From the NCBI RefSeq assembly GCF_013215705.1, contig NZ_JABSQR010000023.1:21352-85351 (forward strand): 64,000 nt of DNA, in the 5' to 3' direction. The position numbers and the translations under genes were made by a program. Positions 38,877-46,998 of this stretch are shown here, piece after piece (positions within the stretch are counted from its first letter, which is position 1; the number at the start of each line of letters is the position of its first letter). The notes beneath the pieces are model-generated. The model did no database searches. It saw nothing but the letters and a program-made list of their open reading frames with translations, and was not told the origin of the DNA. Source of the DNA: Moritella sp. (GTDB lineage Bacteria; Pseudomonadota; Gammaproteobacteria; Enterobacterales; Moritellaceae).

Positions 38877-39881
38877 ATGATTGTTTTAGAGATAAAAGAT
38901 ATTAAAGCGGTAATTGCGAAAGTAGGCTACCAAGACTTCTTTGCACAGCTTAATGATACATTAACTGAAGATTATAAAAATTGGCACGACTTTGATAAAT
39001 CACCACGTGTTGCCAACCATGTTGACGGTGGCGTTATCGAATTAATGCCGATTTCTAATGCGGAAATGTACTCGTTTAAATACGTAAATGGCCACCCAAA
39101 AAACCCAGCACAAAACAAAATGACAGTAATGGCAACAGGGCAATTATCATTAACTGAAACTGGCGAACCGCTGATGTTTTCAGAAATGACTCTGCTTACT
39201 GGTTTCCGTACTGCAGCTACATCAGCAATGGCAGCGAAGCACTTAGCCAAGAAAGATTCAGAAGTACTCGCGTTAATCGGTACTGGCGCACAGAGTGAAT
39301 TCCAGTTCTTAGCCTACTCGTTCATCTTTGACTTAAAAGAAGTACGTTACTTTGATACTGATCCTGCAGCTATGCGTAAGTTCGAGAAGAACATGGCGCG
39401 TTTCGACATTCGCCTAACACCGTGTAAAGACGCAAGAGAAGCGGTTCAAGGTGCTGATTTAATTACCACGTGTACAGCAGACAAGAAATACCAAACAGTA
39501 TTAACCAAAGACATGATCAGCAAAGACGTATTCATTAACGGTCTTGGCGGTGATTGTCCTGGTAAAACAGAAATCGAAAAAGAACTCGTAGAAAGCGCAA
39601 CGATTGTTGTTGAATACCTACCACAGTCACGCGTTGAAGGTGAGATCCAACAACTGGGTGCTGACTTTACGTGTACAGAACTACACGAAATTGTGAAAGG
39701 CGAGAAAACGCTGAACGTAGCAACAGACGGCACTATCTTGTATGACTCAGTTGGTTTCGCACTGGAAGATTACTCAGTACTACGCTTGGTTTACAAACTG
39801 GCTAAGCAACATAACATCGGCACCGAGATGGAATTAATTCCTGAACTGGATGATGTGAAGAACTTGTTCTCACTACTATAA
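38877..39881 (+). CDS. Ornithine cyclodeaminase family protein
   Basis: NAD-dependent enzyme that turns ornithine into proline and ammonia. The mu-crystallin/OCD fold shows FSEMTLLTGFRTAATSAMAA, the dinucleotide loop LALIGTGAQSEFQ, and the acidic catalytic region INGLGGDCPGKTEIEKELV, with the aspartate in the GGDCPGKTE loop. Its 334 residues and the substrate segments match true ornithine cyclodeaminases rather than alanine dehydrogenases. It is divergent from tetR and completes a route from arginine or citrulline derivatives to proline. Confidence 0.88.
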   Translation: MIVLEIKDIKAVIAKVGYQDFFAQLNDTLTEDYKNWHDFDKSPRVANHVDGGVIELMPISNAEMYSFKYVNGHPKNPAQNKMTVMATGQLSLTETGEPLMFSEMTLLTGFRTAATSAMAAKHLAKKDSEVLALIGTGAQSEFQFLAYSFIFDLKEVRYFDTDPAAMRKFEKNMARFDIRLTPCKDAREAVQGADLITTCTADKKYQTVLTKDMISKDVFINGLGGDCPGKTEIEKELVESATIVVEYLPQSRVEGEIQQLGADFTCTELHEIVKGEKTLNVATDGTILYDSVGFALEDYSVLRLVYKLAKQHNIGTEMELIPELDDVKNLFSLL

Positions 39882-39942
39882 GCAAAGCGCCCCCTAGTCT
39901 GTCGCGGCTAGTTGGCAATTGTGAAAGTTAATAAGCCTTTGG

Positions 39943-39990
39943 CCAAAACACCCACGGTAAGCATTGTAATGCCGTTGGGGTTTTGGTCAT
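39943..39990 (+). terminator. Terminator after ocd
   Basis: A long imperfect stem (CCAAAACACCCACGG with CCGTTGGGGTTTTGG) around a loop that itself contains CATTGTAATG, followed by TCATTTTTGTTT. Confidence 0.7.
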
Positions 39991-40387
39991 TTTTGTTTAA
40001 TCTGCTGGCACCTCTAGCGTTTAAAGCATTATTCTAGCGTTCAAAACATTATTCTCACGGCTAAATTTTATTTTAAAATAGCTAAACACCGCCTAACCCC
40101 GCGTAAATACTGACTTTCGAGTCAAGAAAGTAAACGTGTCATTGGATCGGTATGAAATTAGCCCTTTACAAGATATCGGTCCTTGGACTAATATCTATTC
40201 GTATAGGCGCGTTGATGAAACGCGACTTCCTCGCACACACGATTCGCTTGTACCGCTTAAACTAAAATCCTTATAATTTTTTGCACAGTACCATCCATAA
40301 ACCCATTGATTTAGGGTTTTCCTTGCGCCCGCAATATGTTGCAGCGCAAGAATAAGAGCCTGTGCAAACAAACAGAAGATAGATGTC
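39991..40387 (+). other. Leader region of guaC
   Basis: About 400 bp without genes. A promoter is visible with -35 TTGTAC (40248-40253), 18 bp spacer and -10 TATAAT (40272-40277). The leader of about 100 bases ends in TAGATGTC before the ATG. A GTCAAG repeat occurs near 40111. No PurR box was identified. Confidence 0.55.
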
Positions 40388-41428
40388 ATGCGTATAGAAC
40401 AAGAATTGAAGCTAGGTTTTAAAGATGTACTTTTCCGCCCAAAACGTTCGACGTTAAGAAGTCGTTCACAAGTAAGCTTAGAGCGTACATTCACTTTCCC
40501 TTCCAGCAAGTACACTTGGACAGGTGTACCGGTTATTGCTGCAAACATGGATACTGTAGGCACATTTGAAGCGGCAAAAGAACTTGCTGCACACAAAATG
40601 CTAACAGCTGTGCATAAGCATTACACTGTAGCTGAATGGAAAGAGTTCCTAGAAGCAAACCCAGAAATCTTTGATCACATCTTTGTATCAACTGGTACAT
40701 CAGATGCGGATTTCGAAAAACTTCAACAAGTTCTAGCATTAGATGAGCGTTTACAGTTTATCTGTATCGATGTAGCTAATGGTTACTCAGAATTTTTTAT
40801 TGAATTCGTACGTAAAGTACGTAAAGCCTACCCGACTAAAACGATTATGGCTGGTAACGTAGTTACTGGTGAAATCACAGAAGAACTTATCTTGTCTGGC
40901 GCAGATATCATCAAAGTTGGTATCGGTCCTGGTTCAGTATGTACGACACGTGTTAAAACAGGTGTTGGTTACCCACAACTGTCTGCAATCATCGAATGCG
41001 CAGATGCTGCGCACGGTCTTGGTGGCATGGTTGTTGGTGACGGTGGTTGTTCTTGTGCTGGTGATGTTGCTAAAGCATTCGGCGGCGGTGCAGACTTCGT
41101 TATGCTTGGCGGCATGTTAGCTGGTCACGACGAAAGTGGTGGCGAGCTGTGTGAAGTTAATGGCAAGAAAACCAAGAAATTCTATGGCATGAGCTCAACA
41201 ACTGCGATGAACAAACACGCAGGTGGTGTTGCTAAATACCGTGCTTCAGAAGGTAAAACTGTAGAAGTACCTTACCGTGGTCCAATCGAAAATACTATTT
41301 TCGATATCCTAGGTGGCGTTCGCTCTACTTGTACTTACGTTGGCGCAGCGTCATTAAAAGAGCTAAGCAAACGTACTACCTTTATCCGCGTACTTGAGCA
41401 AGAAAACAACGTATTCGGTAAAGAATAA
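40388..41428 (+). CDS. guaC: GMP reductase
   Basis: NADPH enzyme that converts GMP to IMP and ammonia, balancing purine nucleotides. TIM-barrel protein of 346 residues, same as E. coli GuaC (347). The active cysteine is in [21 protein letters not shown] near residue 186, after [13 protein letters not shown]. The start [21 protein letters not shown] is characteristic of GMP reductase rather than IMP dehydrogenase, and there are no CBS domains. Confidence 0.96.
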   Translation: MRIEQELKLGFKDVLFRPKRSTLRSRSQVSLERTFTFPSSKYTWTGVPVIAANMDTVGTFEAAKELAAHKMLTAVHKHYTVAEWKEFLEANPEIFDHIFVSTGTSDADFEKLQQVLALDERLQFICIDVANGYSEFFIEFVRKVRKAYPTKTIMAGNVVTGEITEELILSGADIIKVGIGPGSVCTTRVKTGVGYPQLSAIIECADAAHGLGGMVVGDGGCSCAGDVAKAFGGGADFVMLGGMLAGHDESGGELCEVNGKKTKKFYGMSSTTAMNKHAGGVAKYRASEGKTVEVPYRGPIENTIFDILGGVRSTCTYVGAASLKELSKRTTFIRVLEQENNVFGKE

Positions 41429-41438
41429 ATTAGTAATT

Positions 41439-41466
41439 AAATATGTAGGTCTAGAACTACATATTT
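41439..41466. repeat. 10-bp inverted repeat after guaC
   Basis: AAATATGTAG and CTACATATTT arms around an eight-base loop, 10 bp after the stop of guaC and directly ahead of the terminator. Confidence 0.55.
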
Positions 41467-41524
41467 AAACTAACAAAGGCGAGCATTGATATGGGCATGT
41501 CCATTATTGTGTTCGCCTTTTTGC
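41466..41524 (+). terminator. Terminator after guaC (first copy of a repeated cassette)
   Basis: AAAGGCGA (41475-41482) pairs with TCGCCTTT (41513-41520), then TT. A 20-base stretch at 41466-41485 recurs identically at 53493-53512 in the terminator of the POT gene. Confidence 0.75.
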
Positions 41525-41655
41525 GTTTATGGATGGTTGAATAGATTAAACAGCGCTAAATCTTACATACTCTTACGTTTCAATCGTTTACACTATCACA
41601 ACGCAGACGTATCATCATGAATCATGAATCATTACTTTATTTAGGTTAAACTTTG

Positions 41656-41868
41656 ATGGCCCGTATACAAAAATTTGTATTTATATCCCTATTAACTACT
41701 TTGCTAGCATCATGTTCTTACCATGAATACGACCCATCAAAACCTGATGAATATGCTAAATATTGGTGTCAATCAGAACACAGAAATAATTCCATACTTG
41801 CTATTCTTGAGACTAATCAGGGTAAAGAAGACCCTATCCCAGATAATTGTGACATATACTATAGGTAA
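41656..41868 (+). CDS. Small predicted lipoprotein
   Basis: A 70-residue product that starts MARIQKFVFISLLTTLLASC, a short type II signal peptide with lipobox LLASC; the mature part is about 52 residues, has two more cysteines (YWCQSE and DNCDIYY) and is acidic. Starts at ATG 41656 rather than TTG 41653. I recognise no family. Stands alone between guaC and the cupin gene. Confidence 0.65.
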   Translation: MARIQKFVFISLLTTLLASCSYHEYDPSKPDEYAKYWCQSEHRNNSILAILETNQGKEDPIPDNCDIYYR

Positions 41869-42248
41869 CCTTTTAATCTACATTCTTTGGTGTTTAGTCG
41901 GGATTACATCATCAATAGTAAGCGTTAAGTGCACGGTTTCAGTTAGTGCTTCAGCATACGCTTTGTAAGCATCTGGCTAACCATAATACAAAATCAAATA
42001 GAAAAAATTATACTTAAATAATCTTTAAGATCAGATTAAAGTCCTAAGAAACGCTTATTCTGTTATTGTAAAATTAAGTGCAATGCCGTTCGAAACGAGT
42101 GACTCATTAGCCTATTCATCTTTTAGCGCTATTAGATCGCTGTTCGCACCTGAGTATAGTCAGTTTATGCGTTTGCTATTAATTGTAATAAAAATGAAGA
42201 AAGCTTCCAATTAGGAAGCCAAATTCAATGAACCACTACATAGCGGAT
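41869..42248. other. 380-bp spacer with a terminator-like hairpin
   Basis: GCTTCC and GGAAGC arms (42203-42208 and 42214-42219) followed on the minus strand by a T-rich tract, suitable as the end of the cupin gene. No gene was seen in the rest. Confidence 0.45.
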
Positions 42249-42638
42249 CTATATCCATATATCATTTGTTGCAGTAAAACTGTCAACGTCATTATCACCT
42301 GTATTAAGCACACCACGAGGTTCAATTAATAACATTTTCACTTCACCATCAGCGAATGGTTTATGCTCGATGCCTCTAGGGACAACATACATTTCTCCAC
42401 GATTCAAAGTGACATGTCCATCACGAAAATCTATACGAAGGTTTCCCTCCAGAACTATAAACGTCTCATCCGTATCTTGATGTTCATGCCATTCGAAGTC
42501 ACCTTCTATTTTTACTATTTTAATTTGGTAATCATTCATTTCAGCAATTACCTTTGGTGACCACTGCTCATTAAATAAACTTAACTTTTCTTTAAAATTG
42601 ATTGCTTTATAATTGTCGGAGGCCAAATGATCAGACAT
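42249..42638 (-). CDS. Cupin-domain protein
   Basis: A single-domain cupin of 129 residues. The metal-site motif is seen as WHEHQDTDETFIVLEG (two histidines and a glutamate), and the second motif is VVPRGIEHKPFAD. I start at ATG 42638, eight bases behind AGGA; upstream frame to 42767 would overlap the AraC gene. It diverges from the AraC gene with only 19 bp between start codons and may be its target. Function unknown. Confidence 0.82.
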   Translation of the reverse strand: MSDHLASDNYKAINFKEKLSLFNEQWSPKVIAEMNDYQIKIVKIEGDFEWHEHQDTDETFIVLEGNLRIDFRDGHVTLNRGEMYVVPRGIEHKPFADGEVKMLLIEPRGVLNTGDNDVDSFTATNDIWI

Positions 42639-42657
42639 AATATATTTCCTTTTTTGA

Positions 42658-43626
42658 ATGTATATCGATGTGAGTGTATTCATGAGCCATGATTTAAAAC
42701 TGTTTGCCCCAAATAGTCTTGAACGTTTGTGCAAAACTAAGTTGGTAGATAAAATGCGTAGCAGCAAGCCTGTTAACGGGGTAGAGATATTACAGGCGTG
42801 GTTTGCAGGTCCAGCATATGATACGCATCGCCACGATACATATGCTATTGGGCTGACGGATCAAGGGGTTCAGTCATATGACTATCGAGGCGAAAAACGA
42901 ACAAGCACTCCAGGAAAAGTGATGGTCTTACATCCGGATGAGTTGCACAATGGGCGCGCTGGCTCCGATGAAGGCTTTGGATATAGAATGTTATACGTTG
43001 ATCCGGCCTGCATCTCTGACGCTGTTAGAGTGATCGTCGGCCGCCCCTGCCCGTTACCATTTGTTAGAGAATCGGTATCAGAAAATAAAGTGCTGGCTCA
43101 TGCAATTCAACTTGTATCTATGTGCTCAGAAAAGGCAAAGGAAACTTTAGCCAGAGATGAAATAATCTTACACTTGGCAAACGGTTTAATTGCTGGAGAT
43201 CCCGATTGCAATAAATTAAATAAAAAGTACACAATTAATTATCAAGCAGTTGATAGAGCTCGTGAATATTTATACCATGCTAATAATCGAATTGTGCACT
43301 CTACTGAATTGGAGAAAGTCACAGGTTTAACTCGCTATGACTTATCTCGGCAGTTTCGCAAAGTGCTGGGAACCAGTCCATATAGATATTCAGTCAATCG
43401 TCGTTTAGATGCTGCACGTCAATTGATCCAACAGAATAAACCTATTGTGGAAGTTGCTTTTGAAACAGGATTTTCTGATCAAGCACATTTTAGTCGACTG
43501 TTTAAATCTGCGTGTGGTATTACACCTGGCCGTTATGCGCACTTTCTACGTCCAGCTACAAAAAACGCGATGCCAACAGCTAAAAGAAGCAATATAGATG
43601 GCTCAGGGACTTCGTTTTCGGTATAG
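42658..43626 (+). CDS. AraC-family regulator with cupin-like sensor domain
   Basis: A 322-residue regulator. The N-terminal arm (residues 45-150) has the AraC ligand-binding fold (HRHDTYAIGLTDQGVQSY, VLHPDELHNG). The C-terminal 100 residues contain two helix-turn-helices (STELEKVTGLTRYDLSRQF and VEVAFETGFSDQAHFSRLF, then TPGRYAHF). The last 25 residues beyond HFLRP do not belong to the family and overlap a PEP-CTERM remnant on the other strand. It may start at 42682 (MSHDLKL). Its likely target is the divergent cupin gene. Confidence 0.85.
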   Translation: MYIDVSVFMSHDLKLFAPNSLERLCKTKLVDKMRSSKPVNGVEILQAWFAGPAYDTHRHDTYAIGLTDQGVQSYDYRGEKRTSTPGKVMVLHPDELHNGRAGSDEGFGYRMLYVDPACISDAVRVIVGRPCPLPFVRESVSENKVLAHAIQLVSMCSEKAKETLARDEIILHLANGLIAGDPDCNKLNKKYTINYQAVDRAREYLYHANNRIVHSTELEKVTGLTRYDLSRQFRKVLGTSPYRYSVNRRLDAARQLIQQNKPIVEVAFETGFSDQAHFSRLFKSACGITPGRYAHFLRPATKNAMPTAKRSNIDGSGTSFSV

Positions 43627-43841
43627 CCGATGATGTTATCAATAGAGAAGGCAGCTCCACCGCCAGAAAATTCAGCATGAACCAAATTTTGAAAGGCATT
43701 AGAGACTGTAAATAGCTCAAAGTCATCAACACCGTTGCGGCCATCAAAAATACCGTCCAACACAAAATTTTCTGAGACATGAATCCCTAGGTCAGTAACA
43801 CCAATGAGCGTTATTGCGCTCGCATTTGCCTGTCCGTGTTG
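43533..43841 (-). pseudogene. C-terminal fragment of a PEP-CTERM anchored protein
   Basis: An open frame without a clear start. It ends with a classic PEP-CTERM signal: VPEPS, a hydrophobic run, then GRRKCA. Upstream it reads ITLIGVTDLGIHVSENFVLDG and SGGGAAFSIDNIIGY, which looks like a beta-rich extracellular repeat. No exosortase gene is near. The N-terminal signal peptide and most of the domain are missing and the 3' end overlaps the araC gene by 94 bp, so it is a remnant from a rearrangement. Confidence 0.6.
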
Positions 43842-44119
43842 CCGGAAATAGAATCCACATTAATGGTAAAAGCTCCATTATGCACAAAGGCAACTTGTGT
43901 GCCGTTGTTTGTATACAAGACCTCATTATTACCAAGAGCAATATGCCCATTTCCATCTCTGGAAAGCACGAAATTATTGGCTATAAAACTGTTAACAATT
44001 AAGTGTGTAAATACTGACATGCAAGAAGGGGCAGGTAGAATTGATAGCATCATTGTATGTGTTGCTAGGCATAAAAGACGACAACTGTATCGAGTCCAAG
44101 TGCCGAAATTTACTGGTAT

Positions 44120-44791
44120 TCATCTACACGAAACTTTGAAATCTACGTGATAATGTTCATCATGACGTACCCAAGACCGTTTTTTAGAGAACTGAATATT
44201 ATTTTTAAGATAGTCTGAATGCTTAGTTTTAAGTAGATCTGGCTGCAATTCAGGATCAAAGATAACCCTCCACAGATCAAAACCTTGTTTTTGCGACTCT
44301 TTATGTAACTCGACGATATGAGCAGCTAATGCGTTATAATCAATTTGAAATTCTTCAAATTTCCCCGAAGCATCAAATTCAATATTGTAACCAAATTTAT
44401 TAAAAGGGTTTGTAGGCAAATGGACTGACTTATCGTTGTCATTTTTAACTGGAGTCATAAAGTCTACAGACAAACCATTTTGATGGGTTTTATGCGGACG
44501 GAATTTACCACCGCTCTCATAACCAGTTTCTGCATATTTATATACAGTATCTGGCATAGTAACTTCTAGGTTTTTATAGGCATTGAGCAATATAGATTTA
44601 ACACTAGAATGCACATAAGTTCGACCTGCAAGTCTAGCAATAGTACTGTAGCCTACAAAGTTTTTACCACCGCTTGGTAATTCAACACCATTCTCTAAGC
44701 TACCATTTGAAGTCGTCCCATGACATACGCTTGTATTAGAATATGCAGTTTGGGAAAACAGCATCAAAGTAATTAAAAACAATCTACTCAT
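44120..44791 (-). CDS. Secreted M15/M74-type murein endopeptidase-like protein
   Basis: Exported protein of 223 residues. A signal peptide (MSRLFLITLMLFSQTAYS) ends at about residue 18. Zinc ligands are recognised in THQNGLSVDFMTP (H...D) and in HDEHYHVDF (H-x-H), the pattern of penicillin-insensitive murein endopeptidases (MepA) and related LAS metallopeptidases. It probably cuts a peptidoglycan or other D-amino acid peptide bond in the periplasm. No immunity partner is adjacent. Specific substrate unknown. Confidence 0.7.
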   Translation of the reverse strand: MSRLFLITLMLFSQTAYSNTSVCHGTTSNGSLENGVELPSGGKNFVGYSTIARLAGRTYVHSSVKSILLNAYKNLEVTMPDTVYKYAETGYESGGKFRPHKTHQNGLSVDFMTPVKNDNDKSVHLPTNPFNKFGYNIEFDASGKFEEFQIDYNALAAHIVELHKESQKQGFDLWRVIFDPELQPDLLKTKHSDYLKNNIQFSKKRSWVRHDEHYHVDFKVSCR

Positions 44792-44841
44792 TAAATATGC
44801 AACTCATATGGTTTGAATGCTAACGCCGACAACACCGGAAA

Positions 44842-45576
44842 TTAATTTGGAGGCGAAGCCAATGCTTTAATTTTCCCGGTGCTCGCCCTTGCTAAGTGCA
44901 ACGGCTTTAAGCGGCAGTATAAAATGGTGCCTAAGGCTCCAAATAAGTGGCCAAAGTGATCTATTCTCATATCTAACGCTTCATTAGAGGAACTTTTAAG
45001 TTCAGAATCTAAGCCCATCATTATTGCTAAAAATAAGAACAGTGATATTGCTAAAATCCATTCCTTGGTGGTTAATTCTTCTTCATCTGTAAAGTACGCA
45101 GCAGCTAGACCGAAGATACCGCCAGACAACCCACATACAGCTATATTTTCAGAATAGACAAATATCGATGGTATAGATGCTAAGCCCCCCACAAGAAGAA
45201 CTGCAAAATACCTCTTTGCTCCAACCCTACGCTCATAGGCAGAGGCTAGACCTAAACCAACAACATTTGCAGCGAGATGGACCAAATTACCATGGATGAA
45301 TAGATGCGTTATGGATTGTAACGGCCAATTTAAAAACTGATCGACATCATTACTCAGAGCCAAAGTTCTAAACACATTCTCATCTACAATAATGAAACTA
45401 AAGTTTGTTGTAAGGAGGAATATGAGAAGAATCAAAACGCCTGAACATATAGAGGCCCAAACAAGCTTCAAATTTTGGCTATAAGTAATTGGCACAGCCT
45501 TCAAACTGCTCGGAGCTGGCTTTATTATAATCAATAAGCCAACATAAACCGCAACTGTAATAAGAAATATAATCAT
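44842..45576 (-). CDS. Rhomboid-family intramembrane serine protease
   Basis: Integral membrane protease. The rhomboid core is complete: HLFIHGNLVHLAANVVGL (the L1/TM2 histidine and asparagine), CGLSGGIFG with the catalytic Ser151, and GHLFGALG with the catalytic His210. About six to seven membrane segments in 244 residues. The start codon overlaps the stop of the upstream PH-like gene by 4 bp, so the two are translationally coupled. Substrate unknown. Confidence 0.9.
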   Translation of the reverse strand: MIIFLITVAVYVGLLIIIKPAPSSLKAVPITYSQNLKLVWASICSGVLILLIFLLTTNFSFIIVDENVFRTLALSNDVDQFLNWPLQSITHLFIHGNLVHLAANVVGLGLASAYERRVGAKRYFAVLLVGGLASIPSIFVYSENIAVCGLSGGIFGLAAAYFTDEEELTTKEWILAISLFLFLAIMMGLDSELKSSSNEALDMRIDHFGHLFGALGTILYCRLKPLHLARASTGKIKALASPPN

Positions 45577-45980
45577 TGGGCTAGAGGTATATTGCGCTCA
45601 ATATGTTGTTGAACATCCGGCAGCAACTTAGCTACCTTATCTACGCCCTTCAATTGGGCTTTTATTTTTATTTTCCGATTGTTTTTAAATTTAAACTTCA
45701 TCGGCCTTTGTAATACTCCCTTTCCTATTTTTACACTTTCTATATCGTTAAACTCAAAGAAATCATGTTCCTTAAACTTTCCTAGCAAGCTTAGTTTGTG
45801 AAAAGATATCCCTTTCTCAGTGACAGCTAAGAAGTAAGTTTTCATGCTTAGAACGAAAAAAGGGCCAATTAGGAAAAAAAGCCAGAAATTTGGTGGGCTT
45901 ACTGCTTGAAAAAAACCGATTAATGAATCTCCATCATTAAGACTCTCTTCAATGTACTCTTTAGCCTGTTCTTTATTCAT
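45573..45980 (-). CDS. Membrane protein with PH-like (bPH) C-terminal domain
   Basis: A 135-residue protein with a hydrophobic hairpin at about residues 30-55 (NFWLFFLIGPFFVLSMKTYFL split by KTY) and a C-terminal half like a bacterial PH domain (HDFFEFNDIESVKIGKG, RKIKIKAQLKGVDK). It starts behind GGAG. The 4-bp overlap with the rhomboid gene suggests they work together, perhaps as a membrane quality-control pair. Function not known. Confidence 0.7.
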   Translation of the reverse strand: MNKEQAKEYIEESLNDGDSLIGFFQAVSPPNFWLFFLIGPFFVLSMKTYFLAVTEKGISFHKLSLLGKFKEHDFFEFNDIESVKIGKGVLQRPMKFKFKNNRKIKIKAQLKGVDKVAKLLPDVQQHIERNIPLAQ

Positions 45981-46352
45981 CGTTACTCCAAATTAGTTTA
46001 TGTAATCTCTGGTAAGAACTTAATATTTGTATAACAGGACATCTCGATTACCCAAATCTATTCACCTTAGTCAATAACAACTAATCAAATGAAAAATAAG
46101 ATACTAATCTGATATTAAAGCCGATTCTGAGAAATTGTGCAGTCCTGTTCTTTCTTTTTAAAGTCCTGTTAATTATTCATCAGGATAAATACACTGTTGA
46201 TTTTATTGATATTTAATTTTATAGCAAGGAAAAAAGACCATTATCTGATAAAGTGTGACAGAACTTGGAAATAAATAGCACGGTACTAAATTGAACTTCA
46301 ACTCCCCCGTCCCTAAGTCTTAATATTTATGCGAATCAAAGGCGAGACATTG
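45981..46352. other. 372-bp spacer without a recognised feature
   Basis: AT-rich region upstream of the PH-like gene, with its promoter presumably near the left end. I see no gene and no strong repeat. Confidence 0.4.
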
Positions 46353-46576
46353 CTACACGACAATTTCCACTCGATTCCATTCTGGGTCTAACATTACACA
46401 TTCATAGTAACCGTCACCAGTCCAGCGTGGGCCATCTGGTAGAGTCAGAAAATAAGAACGAAAACCTTTGGTCGAATTCTCATACCTCCATTACTTTTGG
46501 CCTTAAAAAAGTGTGCGTAAAAGTGTTTCATTCTTTCCAGATCTTTGCACCAAATCGCCACATGTTCGATTCTCAC
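46353..46576 (-). pseudogene. Frameshifted VOC-family (glyoxalase-like) gene
   Basis: Starts with GTG behind a very strong GAGGAGG. The first frame gives VRIEHVAIWCKDLERMKHFY, a VOC N-terminus, and reaches a stop at 46445-46447. The C-terminus lies in the next frame (YENSTKGFRSYFL then LPDGPRWTGDGYYECVMLDP and VEIVV, stop 46353-46355). One small indel near 46480-46490 accounts for the break. The two halves also resemble different VOC subtypes. Its start overlaps the stop of the upstream 66-residue frame by four bases (GTGA). Confidence 0.7.
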
Positions 46577-46773
46577 TTTACCTCCTCAGCCAGCGAATCT
46601 TCCTGCTCATTGAATGTCATTAACGAATTCATGCTAAGAATGGCTTCTACTTCAACAACACTTTTGGTTGTTTTCAACCGAGACTGATAATACTCAGCAA
46701 GCGCCCTGCTTGATGCATTACCAGATAAAGAGCCTGATGCATTCAGTAAGATTGTTTTGATTGTCTCTAACAT
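46573..46773 (-). CDS. Small conserved-looking protein upstream of the VOC gene
   Basis: A 66-residue, mostly alpha-helical and acidic product with a polar C-terminus (EQEDSLAEEVK). It has an excellent ribosome site (GAGG seven bases before ATG). The stop overlaps the next gene's GTG, a sign of translational coupling and of a real coding gene. It is divergent from the sgrR-like gene. I recognise no family and infer no function. Confidence 0.55.
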   Translation of the reverse strand: MLETIKTILLNASGSLSGNASSRALAEYYQSRLKTTKSVVEVEAILSMNSLMTFNEQEDSLAEEVK

Positions 46774-46974
46774 GTTTATTCCTCACTTGTTCTTTATGTG
46801 CTTGTTCTTTATGTGACTTAAGCGCTTACTCTTTGCTTAAACGATGAGTTAAGTATCACCCAATAACAGGAAGCGAAAAACAGAGTGAATTTTATTGTTT
46901 ACTTCCGTGTTAAGTCGTAACCTTGGCTGTAATGTCTTTTTAACCCTGCTTACGCGCTAAACGAGGAAGTCACG

Positions 46975-46998
46975 ATGATAATACGGTGCCTATTTTGA
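46975..46998 (+). promoter_or_regulatory. Possible 7-codon upstream ORF overlapping the sgrR start
   Basis: ATG at 46975 lies five bases after AGGAAG and reads MIIRCLF then TGA, ending 10 bases inside the sgrR frame. The sgrR GTG has no good ribosome site of its own, so it may be reached by coupling from this leader. A sequencing error or a wrong start is the alternative. Confidence 0.4.

Noticed and set aside
43811..44053. 80-codon minus-strand frame next to the PEP-CTERM fragment
   Set aside because: No ribosome site or recognised family; it may be part of the same decayed gene, but no join is evident.
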